DNA from: Chitinophagaceae bacterium | GTDB lineage: Bacteria > Bacteroidota > Bacteroidia > Chitinophagales > Chitinophagaceae | DNA length: 12,218 bases | Direction: 5' to 3' | NCBI GenBank assembly: GCA_947483345.1 | Contig: CANKNL010000069.1 | Location: 1-12,218, forward strand | Shown here: one piece after another, positions 7,309-12,218 of the stretch | How the letters are laid out: the number at the start of each line of letters is the position of its first letter | Position numbering within the stretch: position 1 is the first letter of the stretch | Made by a program: the position numbers and the translations under genes | The notes under the pieces: model-generated | The model's database searches: none | The model's input: only the letters and a program-made list of their open reading frames with translations | Told to the model about the DNA's origin: nothing

Positions 7309-9243
7309 ATGCAAAACATCAAATCTATCAGTCCTAAAATATGTCTTTCTTTCTTCATTTTTAATTTTTCATTTTTAATTTGTACTGCTCAATGGTACGA
7401 TCCTGAAAAAGTAAATAAAAAAGCAGGTGACATTTATGGTCAGGCTTATGAAGAAGCTACTGCCGGTAACTATACAGCCGCATTAATACATTTAGATGAA
7501 GCACTGGCTTTAGACCCGAAATTTGTAGATGTATTTTTATCCCGTGCCGGGATCTATGCCGAATTAAAAAATTATTCAGCTTCTGTTGCCGATTTTGAAA
7601 CCGGATTAAAAATGGATTCGGTGTATTCAAAAACCTATTTACTCCCCTATTCCATTTCACTGGCAGGTATGGGAAAATTTCAACAGGCGTTGGTTGCAGT
7701 AAATGAATTTTTAGCTAACCCTACCTTAAACACACAAAGTATTAAAGCCGGCAATTACCGTAAAACGGTTTATACTTTCGCAATAGACAATGAAAAAAAA
7801 CTTGCAGGAAAAGTGTATGTTTTTGCACCGGTAAATATGGGCGACAGCATCAATACCAAAGATCTGGAATATTTCCCTTCATTAACTATTGATGGCCGTA
7901 AAATGATCTTCACCCGACGGGTTGCCAGTGATGAAGATTTTTATGAAAGTAACTTTGTAAATGGCAAATGGAGCAGCGCTCAACCGCTCGGTGGCAAAGT
8001 AAATACCAATCTGAATGAAGGCGCACAAAACATTTCGCAGGACGGGCAACTGTTGATCTTTACAGGCTGTAATTACCCCGAAGGTGAAGGCAGTTGCGAC
8101 CTGTATTTTTCTGTAAAAACAAATATTGGCTGGAGTGAGCCACAAAACCTGGGGCCGCTAGTGAATACTGATTTCTGGGAATCATCACCATCCTTATCTC
8201 CAGACAAAAGAGACCTGTATTTTGCCAGCAGCCGGGCCGGAGGCTTTGGCGGCCGCGACATTTGGGTAACACACCGATTACCTACAGGTAAGTGGAGCCG
8301 CCCCGAAAATTTAGGTGAAGCAGTAAACACAAGTGGTGATGAGAGCTGTCCCTTTATGCATGCCGATAATGAAACCCTTTACTTCAACAGCAATGGCCAT
8401 CCCGGTTATGGCATGACTGATTTATTTTTAAGTAAAAAAGTTAATGACAGCAGTTGGGTGGTTGCAGAAAATTTAGGCTATCCCATCAATACCATTGACG
8501 ACCAGGGCTCTTTAATTGTTGCTGCAGATGGCAAAACAGCTTATTATGCAAGTGATGGAACAGATACCAAAGGCGGACTTGATCTGTATACTTTTGAATT
8601 AAGGGAAGACATCAGGCCATTAAAAACATTATGGGTTAAAGGAAAAGTATTTGATAAAAAAACAACTGCAGGTTTACCCTCAGCAGTTGAATTAACCGAT
8701 TTAAAAAATGGTAACCTCATTAGTAAAATACAAACTGACGAAGAGGGAAATTACCTGGTTACCTTACCCGTTGGGAAAGACTATGCCTTTAATGTAAACC
8801 GGCGTGGGTATTTATTTTATTCAGATAATTTTTCGTTACAAACGAACAATACTGATTCTGCCTTTATTGTAAACATCCCTTTACAACCCATTGAAAAAGG
8901 AGCGACCATTGTTTTAAAAAATATCTTTTTTGAAACAGGCAAATTTGAATTACAGAATGAATCAAAATCGGAGCTGAATAAACTGGTTACTTTATTACAT
9001 GATAATCCCAATTTAAAAATTCAGATTGACGGGCATACCGATCAGGTTGGACAGGAGAAAGACAATCTTGTTCTTTCGACCAACCGGGCAAAAGCGGTTG
9101 TGGAGTATCTATTGAGCAAATCAGTTAATGTACAACGCCTTAGTTACAAAGGATACGGTTCTGGCAAACCGGTGGCAGACAATATATCAGAAAAAGGTAA
9201 AGCGCAGAACCGCCGAACAGAACTTTCTATAACCGGTAATTAA
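7309..9243 (+). CDS. PorE-like envelope protein: TPR, PD40 propeller, carboxypeptidase-regulatory-like and OmpA C-terminal domains
   Basis: This is a 644-aa secreted protein with four domains in order: tetratricopeptide repeats at about 41-135; five WD40-like PD40 propeller repeats at about 185-430 (for example SLSPDKRDLYFAS and GGRDIWV); a carboxypeptidase-regulatory-like beta sandwich at about 441-525; and an OmpA peptidoglycan-binding domain at about 532-643. D578 of DGHTDQVG and R593 of TNRAKAV are the residues expected to grip diaminopimelate. The order matches PorE of the type IX secretion system, which tethers the apparatus to peptidoglycan, but Bacteroidota carry several paralogues and no other T9SS gene is here. 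The signal peptide (1-28, ending CTAQ|W) contains C25 in FLIC, a poor lipobox, so signal peptidase I cleavage is favoured. TACCTTTA (7283-7290) is a possible weak -7 element. dprA follows after 45 bp. Confidence 0.87.
   Translation: MQNIKSISPKICLSFFIFNFSFLICTAQWYDPEKVNKKAGDIYGQAYEEATAGNYTAALIHLDEALALDPKFVDVFLSRAGIYAELKNYSASVADFETGLKMDSVYSKTYLLPYSISLAGMGKFQQALVAVNEFLANPTLNTQSIKAGNYRKTVYTFAIDNEKKLAGKVYVFAPVNMGDSINTKDLEYFPSLTIDGRKMIFTRRVASDEDFYESNFVNGKWSSAQPLGGKVNTNLNEGAQNISQDGQLLIFTGCNYPEGEGSCDLYFSVKTNIGWSEPQNLGPLVNTDFWESSPSLSPDKRDLYFASSRAGGFGGRDIWVTHRLPTGKWSRPENLGEAVNTSGDESCPFMHADNETLYFNSNGHPGYGMTDLFLSKKVNDSSWVVAENLGYPINTIDDQGSLIVAADGKTAYYASDGTDTKGGLDLYTFELREDIRPLKTLWVKGKVFDKKTTAGLPSAVELTDLKNGNLISKIQTDEEGNYLVTLPVGKDYAFNVNRRGYLFYSDNFSLQTNNTDSAFIVNIPLQPIEKGATIVLKNIFFETGKFELQNESKSELNKLVTLLHDNPNLKIQIDGHTDQVGQEKDNLVLSTNRAKAVVEYLLSKSVNVQRLSYKGYGSGKPVADNISEKGKAQNRRTELSITGN
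7356..7381 (+). repeat. Heptad T-rich array inside the PorE-like signal-peptide codons
   Basis: The units CATTTTT, AATTTTT, CATTTTT and AATTT run head to tail, a 14-bp repeat built of two 7-bp halves. They encode part of the hydrophobic core (residues 17-24, IFNFSFLI). The 16-bp string TTTTTAATTTTTCATT at 7358-7373 recurs exactly at 12031-12046. Confidence 0.75.
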
Positions 9244-9288
9244 ATATTTTATTTATTATTGCTGTACATTTCAATTTTGCATTACCCT

Positions 9289-10389
9289 ATGCTCAGTGAT
9301 TTAATATACCAGATTGCCCTCACCCATGTGCCCCATATTGGCGATGTACACGCCAAGGCATTAGTTCATATTTATGGAGATGCCCAATCGATTTTTAAAG
9401 CCAAGAAAAAGGAACTGGATTGTATTGAAGGCATTGGCACTGTAAGGGCAAAATCAATAAAGGATTTTACCGATTTCAGCATCGCTGAAGCAGAAATTAA
9501 ATTTATTGAAAAATATAAAATTTCGCCCCTTTTTTTAACTGATGACCATTATCCAAAACGTTTATTAAACTGTTACGATAGTCCGGCTTTATTGTATTAT
9601 CGAGGTCATGCTAATCTTAATAATTCAAAAATTATTTCCATAGTTGGCACCAGAAATAATTCTGATTACGGCAAACTGGTTTGTGAAAAATTTATCGAAG
9701 ACCTCCAATCAGAAAATGTGTTGATTGTAAGTGGCCTCGCTTTTGGTATAGATACGATTGCACATAAAGCGGCATTGAAAAATAATTCACAAACGGTGGC
9801 AGTACTTGCTCATGGGCTCGACAGGATCTATCCGCAACAAAACAAAACCCTGGCCAGGCATATTACTGAACAGGGTGGTTTACTCACCGAATTTAAAAGC
9901 AATACAAATCCGGATAAACAGAATTTCCCAAAACGCAATCGTATTGTTGCCGGCATGTGCGATGCGGTAATTGTAATTGAAAGCAGCAAAAAAGGTGGCT
10001 CTCTCATTACTGCCGAATTGGGTAATGGTTATAATAAAGATGTATTTGCCATACCCGGCCGCATCAATGATTCAAAAAGTGAGGGCTGCAATTATCTTAT
10101 AAAAAATAATAAAGCCGCACTCATCAATTCTGCCGATGATTTTCTGGAGATGATGAACTGGAAACAAATGCCAAAATCATCGGCAAAAAAACAACGGGAA
10201 TTATTTATTGAATTAACACCCGATGAAAAAATTGTGGTAGATATTTTACAGCAACGGGAAAGTATTCAGATAGATGAACTGTATTTTAAAAGCGGCTTAA
10301 GCAGTAGTGCAGTAGCAACTGCCTTGCTGATGCTGGAGATGCAGAATGTAGTTTTAAGCCTGCCCGGGAAGGTGTACAAACTGGCCTGA
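9289..10389 (+). CDS. dprA: DNA-processing protein DprA
   Basis: DprA binds incoming single-stranded DNA and loads RecA during natural transformation; it is also widespread in species not known to be competent. The 366-aa product has an N-terminal helix-hairpin-helix region (about 12-65: VPHIGDVHAKAL, IEGIGTVRAKSI), the Rossmann-like core (about 83-290) with IVGTR (118-122), SGLAFGID (148-155), FPKRNRIVAGM (213-223), GGSLITAELG (236-245) and IPGRINDSKSEGCNYLI, and a C-terminal winged helix (about 306-363). ATG 9289 (MLSDLIYQIA) is preferred because the frame upstream offers only a TTG at 9259 and non-family residues. CAATTTTG (9272-9279) is a one-mismatch -7-like element nearby. The gene lies 45 bp after the PorE-like gene and 47 bp before guaB. 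No transformation pilus or ComEC gene is in the window. Confidence 0.95.
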   Translation: MLSDLIYQIALTHVPHIGDVHAKALVHIYGDAQSIFKAKKKELDCIEGIGTVRAKSIKDFTDFSIAEAEIKFIEKYKISPLFLTDDHYPKRLLNCYDSPALLYYRGHANLNNSKIISIVGTRNNSDYGKLVCEKFIEDLQSENVLIVSGLAFGIDTIAHKAALKNNSQTVAVLAHGLDRIYPQQNKTLARHITEQGGLLTEFKSNTNPDKQNFPKRNRIVAGMCDAVIVIESSKKGGSLITAELGNGYNKDVFAIPGRINDSKSEGCNYLIKNNKAALINSADDFLEMMNWKQMPKSSAKKQRELFIELTPDEKIVVDILQQRESIQIDELYFKSGLSSSAVATALLMLEMQNVVLSLPGKVYKLA

Positions 10390-10394
10390 GTTTA

Positions 10395-10435
10395 CTTTCA
10401 ACTTTGCGCTTTCAACTTTGCACTTTATCTTTGCC
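10395..10435 (+). repeat. Heptad CTTTnnn array in the guaB promoter
   Basis: The 14-mer CTTTCAACTTTGCG (10395-10408) is repeated as CTTTCAACTTTGCA (10409-10422), followed by a shorter third copy CTTTATCTTTGCC (10423-10435). Each copy divides into two 7-bp CTTTnnn units. The array begins 6 bp after the dprA stop and ends next to the guaB ATG. Confidence 0.75.
10403..10433 (+). promoter_or_regulatory. guaB promoter, TTTG-N19-TATCTTTG, 3 nt before the ATG
   Basis: TTTG (10403-10406), a 19-bp spacer and TATCTTTG (10426-10433) give a full match to the Bacteroidota -33/-7 consensus. The ATG begins at 10437, so transcription should start at or within a few bases of the initiation codon. Both boxes are made of repeat units; a second TTTG (10417-10420) lies within the spacer. 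Confidence 0.65.
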
Positions 10436-10436
10436 T

Positions 10437-11927
10437 ATGGCAACACTAAATAATTCCACTCCAAAAAGCAAATCCGGCAAATTTTACGACGGCTTAACAT
10501 TTGATGATGTTTTACTCATGCCGGCCTATTCACAGATTTTACCCCGGGAAGTAAATATCAGTACACAACTAACTAAAACGATAACCCTGCATGTACCCAT
10601 GTTAAGTGCAGCCATGGATACGGTTACCGAAGCGGCCTTGGCCATTGCATTGGCACGGGAAGGCGGACTTGGTATTTTACATAAGAATATGAGCATCGAC
10701 CAGCAGGCCGATCAGGTACGTAAAGTAAAAAGAAGTGAAAACGGCTTGATACTAGACCCGGTAACTTTAAGCCCCGATGCGACCATTGGCGAAGCTCTGC
10801 GCCTGATGAAAGAAAATAAGATCGGTGGCATTCCCATTGTGGATGCCAGCCATAAACTCGTAGGCATACTCACCAACCGCGATCTGCGCTTTGAAACCAA
10901 TTACAAAGGCAAAGTGAGTTCGGTAATGACCAAAGAAAACCTGATCACTGCACCAGAAGGCACCGATTTAAAAAAAGCAGAACTCATTTTCAAAAAAAAT
11001 AAAATTGAAAAATTACCGGTAGTAAATAAAGCCGGCAAATTAATTGGGCTTGTTACTTTCAGTGATATTTTAAAATTAAAATCACATCCACATGCTGTAA
11101 AGGATTCTTTTGGAAGGCTGCTGGTAGGTGCCGGTGTTGGTATAACCGGTGATATTATGCAGCGTGTGGAAGCCCTATACAAAGTAGGTGTTGATGTGAT
11201 TTGCCTGGATAGCGCACACGGCCATACCAAAGGCGTAATTGACTCTTTAAAAAATATAAAAAAAGCCTATAAACATATTCAGGTCATTGCCGGTAATGTA
11301 GCTACAGGTGCAGGTGCTAAAGCATTAGCCGATGCAGGTGCCGATGCCGTAAAAGTAGGTATCGGACCAGGGTCTATATGTACTACCAGAATTGTGGCCG
11401 GTACAGGTGTGCCGCAAATTACAGCAGTTATGGAGGCGGCCATGGCTTTAAAAAATAAAAAAGTGGGCATCATCAGTGATGGTGGTATACGATACACAGG
11501 CGATATGGTAAAAGCCATAGCTGCAGGTGCCAGTTGTGTTATGATGGGTAATGTTTTTGCAGGCACCGAAGAAAGCCCTGGCGAAACCATTATATACGAA
11601 GGAAGAAAATTTAAACAATACCGTGGCATGGGTTCTTTAGGCGCCATGGCGCAAGGCAGCAGTGACCGTTATTTTCAGGATGTGGAAGATGATATCAAAA
11701 AATTTGTACCGGAAGGTATTGAAGGGCGTGTTGCCTATAAAGGCTATTTGCGTGAAGTGGTTCACCAGTTTACCGGTGGGTTACGTGCCGGTATGGGCTA
11801 CTGCGGTGCAAAAGATATTCATGCATTACAACAGGCCACTTTTGTAAAAATCACCAATGCCGGTATGAGGGAAAGCCATGCACATGATATTGCGATAACA
11901 AAAGAAGCGCCTAATTACAGCAGGTAA
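10437..11927 (+). CDS. guaB: IMP dehydrogenase
   Basis: IMPDH oxidises IMP to XMP with NAD+, the committed step of guanine nucleotide synthesis in the cytoplasm. From ATG 10437 the protein is 496 aa, normal for bacteria. The barrel opens with LTFDDVLLMPAYSQILPREV (20-39), then the two CBS domains of the Bateman module sit at about 107-215. The catalytic loop GIGPGSICTTR carries C315, and SDGGIRYTGD (347-356) binds phosphate. GMGSLGAMAQGSSDRYF (397-413) and EGIEGRVAYKG with flap arginine R431 complete the active site. Nothing essential is missing. A longer frame from TTG 10404 would run through promoter repeats and is rejected. Neighbours are dprA 47 bp upstream and the Lnb-like gene 55 bp downstream. 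With CBS domains present, allosteric control by purine nucleotides is likely, as known for the family. Confidence 0.97.
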   Translation: MATLNNSTPKSKSGKFYDGLTFDDVLLMPAYSQILPREVNISTQLTKTITLHVPMLSAAMDTVTEAALAIALAREGGLGILHKNMSIDQQADQVRKVKRSENGLILDPVTLSPDATIGEALRLMKENKIGGIPIVDASHKLVGILTNRDLRFETNYKGKVSSVMTKENLITAPEGTDLKKAELIFKKNKIEKLPVVNKAGKLIGLVTFSDILKLKSHPHAVKDSFGRLLVGAGVGITGDIMQRVEALYKVGVDVICLDSAHGHTKGVIDSLKNIKKAYKHIQVIAGNVATGAGAKALADAGADAVKVGIGPGSICTTRIVAGTGVPQITAVMEAAMALKNKKVGIISDGGIRYTGDMVKAIAAGASCVMMGNVFAGTEESPGETIIYEGRKFKQYRGMGSLGAMAQGSSDRYFQDVEDDIKKFVPEGIEGRVAYKGYLREVVHQFTGGLRAGMGYCGAKDIHALQQATFVKITNAGMRESHAHDIAITKEAPNYSR

Positions 11928-11962
11928 GAAAACTAAAAAGTCAAACTTGAAAAGTCAAAAAA
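11928..11962 (+). repeat. Heptad A-rich array directly after guaB
   Basis: Beginning at the base after the guaB stop, five 7-bp units run GAAAACT, AAAAAGT, CAAACTT, GAAAAGT, CAAAAAA. Units 2-3 and 4-5 form an imperfect 14-bp direct repeat (11935-11948, 11949-11962). Its complement is T-rich like the other heptad arrays, so it is in opposite orientation to that at 12010-12044. No G/C hairpin followed by a T-run typical of a terminator is visible in the 55-bp gap. Confidence 0.65.
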
Positions 11963-11982
11963 AAGCAGACCTCACATTTATT

Positions 11983-12218
11983 ATGGCCAGACTAAAAAAG
12001 AAGATTTCATTTTTACTTTTTACTTTTTACTTTTTAATTTTTCATTCAGCTTCGGCACAAGACTCCTCCCATCTCCGCATCTCCCTCCTTACCTGCACAC
12101 CCGGCGAAGAACTCTATTCCACTTTTGGGCATAGTGCTTTCCGGATTATTGACAGCAGCAAAGCGATTAATGATGAATGGCAGGATGTGGTTTACAATTA
12201 CGGCACTTTTAATTTTGA
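11983..12218 (+). CDS. DUF4105 / Lnb-type periplasmic domain protein, 5' part only
   Basis: Seventy-eight codons are visible before the right edge. Residues 1-25 form a signal peptide (MARLKKKISF start, hydrophobic core FLLFTFYFLIF, SASA|Q). The mature part opens LRISLLTCTPGEELYSTFGH (31-50), then SAFRIID and VVYNYGTFNF (69-78), which is the recognisable N-terminal signature of DUF4105 (PF13387). Members of this family have been linked to lipoprotein N-acylation in Bacteroides (Lnb), a job done by Lnt in Proteobacteria. C38 in LLTC and H50 in FGH are candidate catalytic residues; this is inference. Whether this copy is the Lnb enzyme or a paralogue cannot be told from the N-terminus. The start at 11983 is the only nearby ATG in frame. 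No good TAnnTTTG was seen, so read-through from guaB is possible. Confidence 0.85.
   Translation, partial: MARLKKKISFLLFTFYFLIFHSASAQDSSHLRISLLTCTPGEELYSTFGHSAFRIIDSSKAINDEWQDVVYNYGTFNF
12010..12044 (+). repeat. Heptad tandem array inside the Lnb-like signal-peptide codons
   Basis: TTTTTAC occurs three times perfectly (12010-12016, 12017-12023, 12024-12030), then TTTTTAA and TTTTTCA. Three units make 21 bp, so the codons step through all three frames and encode FLLFTFY without a stop. Loss or gain of a single unit would shift the reading frame of the gene. Confidence 0.8.

Noticed and set aside
10404..10436. TTG-started extension of guaB
   Set aside because: It would translate the promoter heptads; ATG 10437 gives the normal family length.
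11279..11647. 122-codon minus-strand frame inside guaB
   Set aside because: It covers the IMPDH active-site region, where the plus frame is strongly conserved; the Pro/Ala-rich content reflects the complement of Gly/Ala codons.
7300..12050. Heptad arrays as a CRISPR array
   Set aside because: The units are 7-14 bp and adjacent, with no spacers or cas genes; they are simple tandem repeats.

Overview
The window looks like chromosomal DNA from a Bacteroidota bacterium, most likely of the Chitinophagaceae/Sphingobacteriales kind. The evidence is a SusC/RagA-type TonB-dependent receptor, a PorE-like TPR/propeller/OmpA protein, a DUF4105/Lnb-type protein, the Bacteroidota-style promoter elements TTTG and TAnnTTTG, and starts without purine-rich Shine-Dalgarno sequences. 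Coding density is high. No tRNA, rRNA, CRISPR array, insertion sequence or convincing rho-independent terminator was seen. No gene-free stretch exceeds about 145 bp.

Minus-strand block (1-5571): a SusC-family receptor is cut off by the left edge, so its C-terminal barrel and any SusD partner lie outside. Upstream of it is a two-gene unit whose members overlap by an ATGA. The first is a 275-aa PorV/PorQ-like outer-membrane barrel. The second is a 686-aa protein that starts with a ComEA-like helix-hairpin-helix domain and continues as a large predicted beta barrel. The function of this pair is unknown, and it is the most obvious candidate here for an undescribed outer-membrane system.

Plus-strand block (5614-12218): folD (one-carbon metabolism), queE (7-deazaguanine synthesis), a PorE-like peptidoglycan-binding envelope protein, dprA (DNA processing/RecA loading), guaB (IMP dehydrogenase) and the 5' end of a DUF4105/Lnb-like gene. 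These are co-directional with short gaps, but several appear to have their own promoter. The folD and guaB -7 elements end only 3-4 nt before the preferred ATG, which predicts leaderless or nearly leaderless mRNAs. The two strand blocks diverge from a 99-bp region at 5572-5670.

The unusual layer is a set of AT-rich arrays with a 7-bp period. They occur in the signal-peptide codons of the PorE-like gene and of the Lnb-like gene, where the same 16-bp string is read in different frames. They also occur in the guaB promoter, where they supply both promoter boxes, and in the gap after guaB.
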